The translations under genes were made by a program, and so were the position numbers. Shown one piece after another: positions 19,961 to 30,501 of a DNA stretch of 64,000 nt (the stretch's first letter is position 1; every line of letters starts with the position of its first letter). The DNA comes from Zymoseptoria tritici IPO323 (lineage: Eukaryota > Ascomycota > Dothideomycetes > Mycosphaerellales > Mycosphaerellaceae). The stretch covers positions 1 through 64,000 of the forward strand of contig NC_018202.1 in the NCBI RefSeq assembly GCF_000219625.1. The letters run 5' to 3'. The notes below the pieces were generated by a model. That model saw only the letters and a program-made list of their open reading frames with translations, was not told where the DNA came from and did no database searches.

Positions 19961-20747
19961 GTCCTTACGGCTTTTAGGACTTCCGGCGGCCGCGTTGTCG
20001 GCGGGTGGTGTCGGACTCGCCGTGTCTACGATCTCGTGCGGTTTCGTCGGTCACGACCCGAGATATCGCCGCCGCAAGTCGCCCCGGCTACCGGCGACGG
20101 CGGGGTGAGGTTGTTATGGATCCAATAGCGGATACGACACAACATAGAGACGCCTAGAGGAATGGATGAGGAGGTGTGGTAGAAGGGGTGTTGTAGATCA
20201 CCCGCCGGTTTAGCTGTGGGGCGGAGGCACGCGACCCTAACTACGTAACGAGTGCCAAGGCGAAGAGTTTTCCAGCGGGGAGAAACTCCTCCCGGTTTTC
20301 TCTCTGCAAGACGATATATATCGACCGATCAAAGGGTGTCCTTCCTCTCGGCTTGAATCTAATCATAACTACTCATAAGCCCGGCGGAACTACTATATAC
20401 ATAGAGAATGGGAAGGATCCGGAGACCCCAAGGCTACAACCCCCACCCCAAAACCGATGTGAGCCTACGAACGGACTTATAACATGTTCACAATGGCCTT
20501 CGGGGTGCCTATTAAGTCGAACAAGTCCGACGGCACCCACTCGACCAGCCTGACCACTATCCCCGACCTCCTAACCCTAACCCAAACCCCGACCCGCTCC
20601 GCGCCTTACCCCTAGCTAGAACTAACCGGCACACATACTACACAGCCGGGACAGTTGGGGGGGGTCGAAAAGGCCACCGAGATCTTTTGGGAGAGCGGCC
20701 TTTCTTAGTTGCTGCATTAGCACATGACTTTTCTTCTGTTTCGCTCA
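19961..20747. other. Spacer with a short telomere-like tract, no gene
   Basis: GC-rich DNA without a convincing frame. CCTAACCCTAACCC at 20571-20584 is a short interstitial telomere-like tract. Confidence 0.5.
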
Positions 20748-21020
20748 AAGGCTTGGATTTTTGGTGTGTTAGGCAGCTCTAGGAGGCTTTGGGACGCCTG
20801 GGATGGATCGGGGAGGGTGGAAGGCACCGGCATCGAAGCCTCCATCCCCGATCTTGTCGTTGTTCTTCAACCCTCTCCTGGTCCTCCCTGCCCGAAGGAC
20901 GAATTCTTTTATGATTTAGGAGGGTAGATAGGTAGACCGGAGGAAAAGTGATTTGGATAGATTCTCCTGAGCGTTAAATACCGGGGCGAAATAAAGGTCG
21001 GCTTCCCTTACTTCTCTCTC
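20748..21020 (+). repeat. LTR-like sequence at the left edge of duplicated segment copy 1
   Basis: Related to 13670-14060 (shared GACGAATTCTT and the AATAAAGG block near 20990). The homology between the two large direct copies starts at 20847, inside this sequence, so the duplication breakpoint lies in a dispersed repeat. Confidence 0.45.
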
Positions 21021-21540
21021 CACTTCCTATAACTTATAAATGCCTCGGGGTTAGTACTAATCCTCGGCGAGTTCTTGTTTTTCTTCTGGCGGATTTTGAA
21101 GTCAAATTTTGATCCCACCTCCGGGAGGTGACGTTGGTCGGCTTCCCAATAGAGCCGATGCACTCTCGAGTTACGTCTTAATATGGAAAATGGAGAGTGA
21201 AAAGTGGGTCTTATCTGTGGGGAAGTTCGACATCACCTCGTAAATTATGTTTGTTTAACTTTACTTGCTCCTGGCTTTCCAAGTCGCGGTTGCTCCATAG
21301 AGGTACCGTGCTGCTGTGGGCAGAGGAGTGTGGTCGATCCATCTGCAGGCATCTCTTTTGTGGGCGGCCACAGTGTGTTAATGCGCCCTTGCTCGACTTC
21401 CGGTCGTGGCCAGCACGGATAAATGTCTATATGGCGAAGGTTTGTGTTAGGCTTGCCTGCGTTAAACGGTATCATCCTTAGTGTCTGACGATTGTCACAG
21501 AAGAGCAACAGAAATCTCCTATTGAGCTTTAGGCGGATGT

Positions 21541-21555
21541 TTAGGGTTAGGGTTA
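21541..21555. repeat. Interstitial telomere-like TTAGGGTTAGGGTTA
   Basis: Two and a half TTAGGG repeats within duplicated segment copy 1; the same tract lies at 47995-48009 in copy 2, so it predates the duplication. Confidence 0.8.
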
Positions 21556-22415
21556 TAGGGTTGTTTCCGAGCTAGATCCTGGGTCTTCCCGCCTCGGTGC
21601 TTTGGAAGACTTCTTCTTGGTCTTTGGTTCCTCCTTGTGGTGGTCCTTAAGGATCTTCTAAGCAGGTGGATCTTCATGTGTGTCGCTTGCACGCTTGCGA
21701 TACCCGGGGTTTTCCCTGCGGGACCTCTTCCACTCCTTCAGCTTCGCCTTATAGACCAGGAACTGTTCTGCATCCTTTGAGACCCGTGCTCGAAGTCTGT
21801 AGTCTACAACAGTAAATTCCGAGCGTTTTTCGCAAATGTTCTTGCCTTTTGCTTCGGTGAGATCTTACTAAGACGGTCGTGTACACTTCCCGTCTTTGCC
21901 TGAAGGTTTGTTGGACGAGCTCGGCCTTGAGTTCATGGCTTTCCTTTTCCGACTGTTCTCGTTGCGGCCGAGTTCTTGTGCTTGTCTTCAATCTTGCCGT
22001 AACCGTGACATCGGAGCAAAGGCTATTCTTCTACCTTTGTTTCTTTCAAATGTTTGGAAGAGTCGAATAGGCTTGTCCGGTGGAATCTCCTTGTCTGGCT
22101 CGTTATGAAGCATCTAGTCTCTTCATGCAGTGGGTGGATTCGCGCGGTCTGGTTCTATAAGACCCGAGAAAATCGTCCTATGGCGGCGTTGTGGCGTTGC
22201 GTGGTTGTTCGTCGAATCGATGTGGTCGAATTGAAGGTCGAAGTGCCGGATTTCCCGTCGGGAGGTGACGTTCGGATTTGAGTTTGCCCCTGGTGGACGA
22301 TGTCCGCAAGTTGCCCGATCCGGTATAGGCCGGCGTTCAAATCCGGGGCTGCAAAGACCGCTTTTGGACTTGGTCGATTTCTGAACCGGCGTTCGGAGCG
22401 TTCTCGAATATTTGG

Positions 22416-23054
22416 GTGTTCTCAGATGTACAGAGTCGAAAGATGCGCTGCTTCCGGGCTCATAACGTTTGGAAAAACGAGTGGGTTGTCGATTATCTAC
22501 CGGTGCGAACGAGGGCTATATATATCCGTAACTACCGCATCCAAAAGGTTCCACGAAGGCGTTGGCCGACGTCGGAAGGTGTTGTATTTGTAGGCAGAAA
22601 CGCGGTGAAGGTTCGATGCATTTCCGACAAAGCGCTTACTAGAGGTTGACCGCTGTCGATTGCTAATGTATACGAGTGTCTCCTTGCTACTCCCCAAGAC
22701 CGTCTCGACCCTCTTGTTAAAGATCAAGCCTGGAACGGAATAGCCTTGACCTATGGAGTCAATAAGACCGACCTGTGTTTCTGCATTCCAGACGGAGTCG
22801 CGGTGATACTCTGGGGACAGATCGATGTCATTTGGTGCGTTGAACAGTCCTATCGGATCTCGTGGAGTATGCTTTCGTTCTTCGCATCGCGGCGGAGTGC
22901 GAGAGACTCGAGAGCTATCCTGGTCGTAAAAGGTCGCCGATTAATCCTCGAACTCTTCGTCACTCGTGTCATCGAGCGTGCCGAGGCGGGTGAGGACAGA
23001 CCTGCACCTCGCAGACTGTCCGACAGAACCGAAATCACCAACGCCATCCCGTGA
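22416..23054 (+). pseudogene. Possible degraded coding frame, unknown product
   Basis: One frame is open from ATG 22416 to 23054 except for a TGA at 22647-22649. It includes VWKNEWVVDYLPVRT, DQAWNGIALTYGVNKTD and GRRLILELFVTRVIERAEAG. In copy 2 (about 48870-49500) the same frame has several extra stops. The TGA could derive from CGA. No domain recognised, and the call could be a chance frame in GC-balanced DNA. Confidence 0.25.
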
Positions 23055-23130
23055 TGTAGGCGTCCACCAAAAAGAGCATCTCGTGCGAGCATGAGAGGAA
23101 CACATCCTGACATGGTCGCACGAAATGAGA

Positions 23131-23206
23131 GGCCGATACGGGGATTAAACCCGTGACCTTCCGTGCACTGCTGTGGACAGAAATCATACCACTTGACCAA
23201 CTAGCT
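23131..23206 (-). pseudogene. Decayed tRNA-like sequence, copy 1
   Basis: On the minus strand the order of tRNA parts is clear: AGCTAGTTGGTCAAGTGGTA (acceptor and box A region), a TCTGT/ACGGA stem around a 12-base loop, and T arm ACGGG/CCCGT with loop TTTAATC. The 3-prime acceptor half is ATCGGCC. Two acceptor pairs are lost by A in place of G on the 5-prime side, the change expected from TpG mutation. It resembles the intact tRNA at 11674. The long loop lacks a U33, so it is unlikely to work. Confidence 0.6.
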
Positions 23207-23798
23207 ATAGATGAGAAACAGGGGATTTCCCCGACCTTATACACACTCACATCAGCACTCGCATTCCAACCCCGGATAGCTCCCCACCTGGGGTCAAAAC
23301 CACTCCGACGAGGACTCCGAGGAGCTCTCCGATCCAGACCTCCCCTTCTCCTCGGAAGGGAACATTTCCCACTTGGATCCGGTTTCTAATGTGAGAAGGG
23401 AGGAGATTTCCTCTTATTCGATGGCATGTATATCGGTTGAAGCTCCAAATTCACCGCAATGTGAATATGCATGTTAACTTTCTACGTAGGATCGGCCGCA
23501 TTCCGGCCAGAACGAGGAGCCAAACCCCTTAAATCGAGAGCAACAGATGCAGAAAATCTCCAGAGATGAGAGTCAAGGTAAGGCGGAAAGTAGGAAAGAA
23601 CACCTCGAGATTCCCGTCACAACCCCAACCCTAAGCACAACACGGCAGCCCACATCGAAGGAAAGGAGAAGCGCTCCTCGGATCTTGCGCCCTTTCCCCC
23701 TATTCCGGAGGAAGACTTCTCCCTTTTACGGCTGCGGGACGAGGTTAGGTCGGCGTTGCGTAGAGGACGGGGGGAGTGCGTACCATTACAATGTGAGC

Positions 23799-24365
23799 CT
23801 AGGCCAGTCCCTGGTTATGGAGATCCATCCTCTGCTTGTGCACCGCTCTCCGGATGAGATTGTCGCGCGCCCTGCCTAGGTAACCGGCCGCCACCCCCTG
23901 CTCCGCGGGAGTGAGGGCTGCATAGCTAGGCCGAAACACGAAGCGGGAGATGTCCCGCTCCGCTTGAGCCCGAGTCTTTCCCTGCACCTGGGGAGTCCGG
24001 CAGAGGTTGGAGAAATCTAGCCAGTTTATGTACTCTACTGTAGCCCTCTTGTAATCCCAAGTCTCCTCGTGGACCGGGGCCCCACATAGCCGAAGAGCAC
24101 CGGGAAGCAGCACCAAGTTGTCCTCATTTTCCTCCGACCCAAAGAGTAGGAATCTGGTCTAGGTGTCATATGCTCCGCCCGGCACACCGGTCATTCCGGG
24201 AATAATAGGTTTGTCCCAGGCGGCGGTCTCGTGGACCTGCCGTAGGAGATCTCTCTTGAATTTGGTCAGACTGGCGGGAGCATGGTTGGGGAAGTTCTGC
24301 TCCATTTGGCGCTCGTCCAGAGTTTGGTTTAGGGCATGCATATTAGGGAAGACCGGAGCAGCCAT
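23799..24365 (-). pseudogene. Small broken gene of unknown family, copy 1 (about 188 codons)
   Basis: From ATG at 24365 the frame reads MAAPVFPNMHALNQTLDE, meets TAG at 24159, then continues in the same frame (RFLLFGSEENEDNLVLLPGA) to TAG at 23799. With the single TAG read through, the product is soluble, without signal peptide or membrane segment. Copy 2 (50253-50819) has more stops in the same frame. It lies downstream of, and on the same strand as, the methyltransferase pseudogene. Function unknown. Confidence 0.5.
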
Positions 24366-24589
24366 GTCGATGATGGTGTGGACGATTGTCGATGTAGGAG
24401 TAGAGTCGTAGTAGAAGGTGTGGGTATGTAGTTGCTAGAGGTGAGGGGTAGTGTGTTGTCGTAAGAGGTGGTAATCGTGGACTGTGTGAAGGTCCAAGGG
24501 AAAGGGAAGGAAAGGATTGCGGAAGTTGATGAAAGAGAGAGGGTTTGAAAAGAAGAACGTAGTCGCTTTTGTGCCCTTGGAGGGGTGAC

Positions 24590-24690
24590 CTGCTAGTGAA
24601 TTCGACTACGTGCCAGCAGTCACTAGCTTAAGGCTTGTGATAGTACGTGAATTGGAGCATTCACCTGCTGGAATCAGCTGGACAATTGCA
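24590..24690 (+). repeat. Direct repeat of about 100 bp, left member
   Basis: GACCTGCTRGTGAATTC starts here and again at about 25025; the roughly 100 bp up to GGAATCAGCTGGAC match well. The pair lies between the small broken gene and the 3-prime end of the methyltransferase pseudogene. It could be the remains of a short terminal-repeat element. Confidence 0.7.
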
Positions 24691-24742
24691 CTTAAGCCCT
24701 TACCTTCCGAGCAATCACGGACCTCCTGGATCACGCTCGTTT

Positions 24743-24823
24743 ATTCGAGATCACGCACACCCACTTGAGAGCATTGGCATATGACCTGAGCCTTTAATTG
24801 AGGTTGTCACGAACGCTTAAGGT
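24743..24823 (+). repeat. Direct repeat flanking the methyltransferase pseudogene, 3-prime side
   Basis: ATTCGAGATCACGCACAC through CACGAACGCTTAAGGT matches 29559-29644 with a few substitutions and short indels. Together the pair brackets the methyltransferase gene, as terminal direct repeats of a mobile or captured unit would. Confidence 0.65.
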
Positions 24824-25024
24824 TACGCATTCACCAAAGGGGAGGATGTTCAAAAACACCAAAAACCTCGCTCAGGTTTACTTGAACCCTTGAAGCCTCG
24901 GGCACCGTTTCACTTGAAGGCTTGTCATTATCATATGACTCGCTCGTTTTAGTTAGTCTATATAGCTTGAGGGCCTTCGCCCTCATAAATCAGTATTATT
25001 CTTTTCCGCTTTTTAATCAGAAGG

Positions 25025-25127
25025 GCGACCTGCTGGTGAATTCCACCCCGTGCCGGCAGTTACCAGCTCGAGGCTTGTGATGGTACGTGAATTCGATTAT
25101 TCACCTGCTGGAATCAGCTGGACGATT
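25025..25127 (+). repeat. Direct repeat of about 100 bp, right member
   Basis: Second member of the 24590-24690 pair, with fewer CpA-to-TpA changes. Confidence 0.7.
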
Positions 25128-25343
25128 ACAATACTTTAGCTACGCTATTGCACTCACTTCGACCTCGAATTTGTACATCTGCTCTATATGTGCGAGCTTT
25201 TATTCTTAGAGCAATTTAAGGCTCTCCTAGAACTCTCCGCCTTCGAGGCTATTAACGTCGCCGACCTCTTCCGGCATGAACAACAGCATTTTGGCGGTAC
25301 GATTGTCCAATTCTTTAATGTTAAGGCGAGCGCTGGGACCAAC

Positions 25344-28300
25344 TTAAGGTGTCGATGGTGCCATTGGGGCTCGTGACTGCTCTTCTTCTTTAAGCGCACC
25401 TCTAGTAGCGACCGAGCTTGAATTTCCTTCGATCTCGACGTCTTCGTCCTTGGTCGGCGTTGCAGGTTACGAAGCCTCTACGGTGATATTAGTTCCCATC
25501 TCTTCTTCGACATGCTCGTCACGGATCTCACTCGCTCTTGGAAACAATAACTGCGATCGAGCTTGCTCCTACGACTCTCGCAAAGACAGACCCAGCACGA
25601 GCGCTACTTTCCTATCAACGCTGTTGCCGACGATCTTGTGTTGCTGAGCAGGGCTACCTATCAGAACCTCCCAGTCTTAATAGCCCTGAGCTCGCCTCGC
25701 TTCTATGACAGTCCAGATCCGATTCTGAGACCAGTGCATAAAACGTCCATTGATGCTATCTCCGATGGCGGTCTTAGTCACGATGGTTGGAAAGAGGCCA
25801 TTTGGGAACATTCGCGAAAACATTCTCGAGTTCTCCTGCCGACGGGTTGCGTTAACGTTGTCGCAGAATGTTAAGGGTTCTCCGCGTAGAAGCCCGAGCA
25901 ATTTGGCCTGTATAAGACCCATCCCGTACGGTCGAGTAGGCACAGCCGCCATCCGGGTTCGGTTTGTTGCCGACTCTAGCGACATGGTCCGATGGTCTGG
26001 GAATTGCGGGCAAAGCTGCGGTTGCGCATCTCCGATGTCTGGCAAGTCGGCGCAAGCCTGCGCCGGAGTGACGTATAGGAACGCAGTAAACTCGTCTTTG
26101 CAACTACCGAAAGGCAGGCCGTTGCTCGAGAGGCTAAGTGCACGACTTCTGAAGCTCATGTTTGGATGACTATGGCTGTGAGGAATTAGCGACAGTAGCG
26201 GCAGACCAGGAGCGGAAGCAGAGATGAACACTTGTGATCGTTGCTGTGGACTGCCGTGCGACCAGGCATCGCCCAGGAATTGCTGAACTTGATAACCAAG
26301 TGCGACCAAGGCCGCAACGATTTATAAAAACACATTCTGATCTTTATTCGGTCCCATCCCGGCCGTCATCGTAACAACGTTCTTAAGGAGGAAGTACCGC
26401 GGGACGTAGAAGTCCACAAATAACACGATCGACGCTACCAGCGAAGCGTTCTACTTAGACTGCTCGCTAAGCTTAAAGAGCTGCAGCATCGAAAATCCGG
26501 GGCATGGACTTCCGCCTGTGAGAATGTGAATATCTCCTGGCCGCGCGATGTTCGACTTTGGGTCGCCCGCCATGGCTCTGGCAAGCAAGTCGTTAACTGA
26601 GCCCAGGAAATACTCCATTCTATCCGGCCGTTGAACGTTTGCCCGGTGGCTATGCAACGCATGTTCATTCCAGTCGGCGGCATACTTGAATCTGGCGATA
26701 CCGGCTTCTTCCAAGCTACGGTCAAAGGTTCCACTACCGCAGAAGAGACTCATCCCGACTATTTTCTCGCCGTGGTGCATATTAGGATTCCATCCTTCTT
26801 TCATCGGTGGGAAACCATCTTGTGCTGCGGAAAGGGCTTCGGCGAGGTAAAAGAAATCGCCAGTCCCGTCTCGGTCGTACAGCGTGACAATGTCTCCAGA
26901 ATCGATTTGGTCTTGACGAAAGCAGCGCACATAGCACTTCCGGATGATTTTGTCGCATGCTTTGTCAAACACGACGTCCGTAAGTACCAGCTCGTTCGGC
27001 CTAGCTTTCGCGCCTGTCTGCTACTCGCTCTTCCGCAAGAATTGACGCAGAACGACGCGCCGCTTCTGGGTATCGAACTCGATAATTTGGGTAGGCTAGA
27101 GCCGGTCCTCGTCAAGGTCGTCATTCCATTCGCGGACGAGGACGGTGTCACCAATTGCATATTTGCTCCGGCACTCGTCGAATATAGGAACGTTATGCTT
27201 GCACTGGTACCTGAAGTCGCTTACTTGAATTGCAACGAAGTCGTATGTGTCTTGCTCGTGAACTGTGCGGAACTTCTGGCGCACGAAGTGTCCTCCCTGC
27301 TAATATGGATCCTTGGCATACCAACATACGTCTACCTTATCCAAGACGCAATCCAGGTCAAGAGCCAATGTGCCGCAGCTGCAGTTGTCGGACAAGAAGA
27401 GCTCATTCGCAAAAGGGTAATAGGCTTTGCCAAGTGTAGTGTCCTTTGGCTTGTACAGCCAGAGAACATCGAGCGAAGTACGATCTTTGCAAGTGTGCAC
27501 GTTCTAAACATAGGCATACCATGCGTGCGCTTTGATCCCCCATTTGGTACTGACATCCGGTGCGACGCATACGACATCCCCTGTGTTCACCATGACTGCT
27601 TTGTTCCCCTCTTGAGATTCGCTTCGGCTCATACTCCTAGGCGTTAAGGTTTGCATTGGCGGTGCACTTAGAGATGCTCGTCGCGGCGTCAGTCTGAGCC
27701 TTGCTTTCAGCTCATCCGACTTCTTTAGCACATTTCGGTCCGTGATCGTCCGCTCTTCTAGCTGGTTACCGAAGTACATATGTCGAAAGCACTGGTAGAC
27801 AAAAGGCGTGACGATCGTTCGCAACTCCTTGTTTGGCTGCGCTGGGATAGCTGTGAGATTATAGGGATCGACTTTACCCTAGATCGGTTGTCAGCACAAT
27901 CTAGACTCTTTGTCATCGATATCCCAGCATTCTTTCCAAAGGAAGCCGACATTTGCAGCAATGGTCGTGCGGAAGTCTTTGAGTTTGCATTCAGCTAGCC
28001 ATTAGTTGAAGCCAGTGTTATCGCCGTGGAGTCTAGTCAGCCATTGGTAAAATCGTCTGCGGAAATGTCCAAGGGTGACCTGCTGGTTGCTGAGGAGGTA
28101 GTCGACGAAGTGCTTCCCGAACCGTGCTAGCTAAAGGAACAGCTCGTAGAATCGACGATATTCCGGTGCAGGCGTTCCCAGCTCGTACCAATGACTAAAC
28201 AGAGCGGACGCTTTCGACTGTAGCTTCGATTGAATGCAGATGCTACCGGCAAAATCTGTAAAGTCTAGGTCGCCATACCTACTGATAGCCAAGATCTCGA

Positions 28301-28955
28301 ACTGTACGCCCTGCACGTAGCGCTTTTTGTTGCCTGCCAACAGAATGCTATCGAAACAGAACTCTGCATAGTTTAATTGCCGCAGTTTCTTAAGAGTGAC
28401 GAGGTCCGATGCGCGTCGTCCGTCCGCCATGTATACCGAGAATTGATTGAGTTTGAAAGTAGCACATTCCGGAGTTTCGGTGCTAGCAGACTTCGCAGCT
28501 GCGAAGAAGCCTACACTCAAGTCTAGGCTTGCTTCGACCTCGTTTATAGGTTGCAAAGGAGGTTTGTATCCGTGGTAAGCGCTTCTCGGAAATGCTAGTC
28601 CTGCAATGGAGATGTGGCTTAAGTAGCGAAGCTGCCGTCGTTTCCCGGAACGAGCTGTGGCCCCAGGCTCTGCTCTAGCAGCAGGCTCGTCCCCTAGTTC
28701 TGTTTCGGTCGCTGGAGGAGTAAGTGTAGTCCTGAGCCTTCGTTGTCTGGGCGTGCGCAGTAGGCCCTGGTCCTCAACTTCCCGATCTCCGACCGTTTGG
28801 CTCGTCTGCTCCTCGCCCGATTCCATCTTATACTGAACCACTCTCTGCACTCCATCTTCTTCTTGTTGTTTCGACTCGCCTCGGTCCTGCTTAGAAGCCG
28901 CAGGACTAATCACAATCGCATTGCTTAGGGAAGCTCTAGCGCGCAAAATGTCCAT
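25344..28955 (-). pseudogene. DIM-2-like DNA (cytosine-5) methyltransferase, copy 1, RIP-inactivated
   Basis: One minus-strand frame from ATG 28955 to about 25344 (about 1204 codons) keeps register throughout and is broken only by a dozen or so TAG/TAA codons. The N-terminal DIM-2-type region (residues 150-275) has FDSILLAGNKKRYVQGVQFE and YRRFYELFL. BAH-like blocks follow at about 375-620 (LWLYKPKDT, NELFLSDNCSC). Motif I is SLFCGSGTFDRSLEEAG (about 738-742), motif IV GGSPCPGFS with catalytic Cys818, then GDAWSHGSPQQR and motif X KIVGNSV (about 1116). The ENV motif VI reads KNV, a G-to-A change. DIM-2 puts 5-methylcytosine on RIP-mutated DNA. The true C-terminus is uncertain. It cannot make a full protein. 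Confidence 0.9.
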
Positions 28956-29558
28956 CTACAATTGTCCATTCTGAAGCCGCGGCTTCTTAGAAGGCCTCGA
29001 AGTAGGTCCTACTACAATGTTGTCCTCGTCATCCTCAATGACAATCGTATCGCCGCTGATCCGTCTCTTCATAGTTGCCGTGCTGCTTAATGCCGTCGTA
29101 TACGAGGTAGTAATAGGGTTAAGAATGCCGCTGTCTCGCTACAAAGGCGCCATGTTCTTTTCGTTGCTCGAAGCAGTCCGTCCGCGGTAAGTGTGCCAAA
29201 TCGCACAATGCGAGTGCTAGAGCTGCAAGTGAAGTCCAAGAGTAAATGCACCAACCATTCACCTTGCAAGCCGTGCACGCAGTGTAATAATCTGCCGAAG
29301 CAAAGAAGAAATAGCAGACCAAGATATCCGCAAAACGAATATCCGTAGAGGTAAAAAGGAATGCGCGCAACTTGCCAGTAAAACGTTGCTTCGTGAGGTA
29401 GTTAATGAAGTGTGGTCTAGAAGCTTTGAAGTGCGACTAAGGATGTTCCAGCTATTAACTTTTGACCGCGCCTACACCTTAATGCCCGTAATAGCCGCTA
29501 TTGCGAATAGCATGTGTTAGCGCTGTCAAATTCAAACAGTGGAAGTGAGACGGATTAT
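28956..29558. other. Upstream region of the methyltransferase pseudogene
   Basis: No separate gene is supported. A short minus-strand frame at 29119-29370 is not conserved in copy 2. An upstream exon of the methyltransferase could lie here (TGCTACTACCTCG near 29100), but no splice pair stands out. Confidence 0.4.
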
Positions 29559-29644
29559 ATTCGAGATTACTTACGCACGCCTACTTGAGGGCGGTGGCAT
29601 GTGACCCGAGTCTTCGCTTAAGTGTTGTTACGAACGCTTGAGGT
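29559..29644 (+). repeat. Direct repeat flanking the methyltransferase pseudogene, 5-prime side
   Basis: Partner of 24743-24823. The interval between the two repeats is about 4.7 kb and holds only the methyltransferase and its flanks. Confidence 0.65.
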
Positions 29645-30167
29645 CCTCCTCGACTGTTCCTTGTCCGGCCACGGCATCGCGCTGGGCCTAGGCCTCTCGT
29701 ATTCGGGGTTTGGCGTCCCTCGCTCTTTCGTATGCTCGGAGAGGGCGGCTCAAAAGTCCTTGCTCTCGCGGATGGTTCTCTACGGCGGTTCTCGCCGCTG
29801 GGGGCGTAGCTTTCGAAGTGGAGGGCTGGACAGCACGGAGGGTTATCCGTGCCTAAGAGAACTGAGGCACCTCTAGGAACTGTGTCCGGTTAGGCTTTGT
29901 TACCCTACCCTGGGCCTAGCTTAGGGTTTCTGCCGAACCCAGCGGAGAGGGATGATCCCTGCGAGTTTACGCTGTCGTTGCCTGTGCCGTGCACTCTCTC
30001 CTCCTCTTCGTAATCTTCCTCCTCGGAGTTCTCTTCTCCGTAACCATTCTGTTTCTAACGAGTTACGAACCGAATCGCAATTCTCCTCCCTACAGCCTTC
30101 TTCCTCCTTACCTCTTCTCTCGCATTGTAGCCGCCTTGATCAACCCGATCCTCCGAAGAGCCTTTGT

Positions 30168-30470
30168 TGTCGCAATCGTAGCGCAGTCGCATCCAGCGCG
30201 ATCGCCTCCTCCCTCCTCAAATCCTCCGTAGTCGCATCTGTCGCAATCGTAGCGTAGTCGCATCCAGCGCGATCGCCTCCTTCCTCCTCGAATCCTCCGT
30301 AGTCGCATCTGTCGCAATCGCAGCGCAGTCGCATCTAGCGCAATCGCCTCCTTCCTCCTCGAATCCTCCGCGGTCGCATCTGTCGCAATCGTAGCGCAGT
30401 CGCATCTACCGCAATCGCCTCCTCCCCAATCGAATTCTCCGCAGTCCTATCTGTCGCAGTCGCCTCCTCC
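30168..30470. repeat. Tandem repeat of about 71 bp, 4 units, copy 1
   Basis: GTCGCAATCGTAGCGCAG recurs at about 30168, 30239, 30310 and 30382. Units contain CAGCGCGATCGCCTCC. The preceding stretch 29645-30167 holds nothing recognisable. The array lies just before the ATG of the next gene. Confidence 0.85.
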
Positions 30471-30501
30471 CGTAACCTTCCCAACCGCCTGCTTGCTAAC
30501 G

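Noticed and set aside
26631..27647. 338-codon plus-strand open frame
   Set aside because: It lies antisense to the methyltransferase, whose minus-strand frame carries all known motifs. It is shortened in copy 2.
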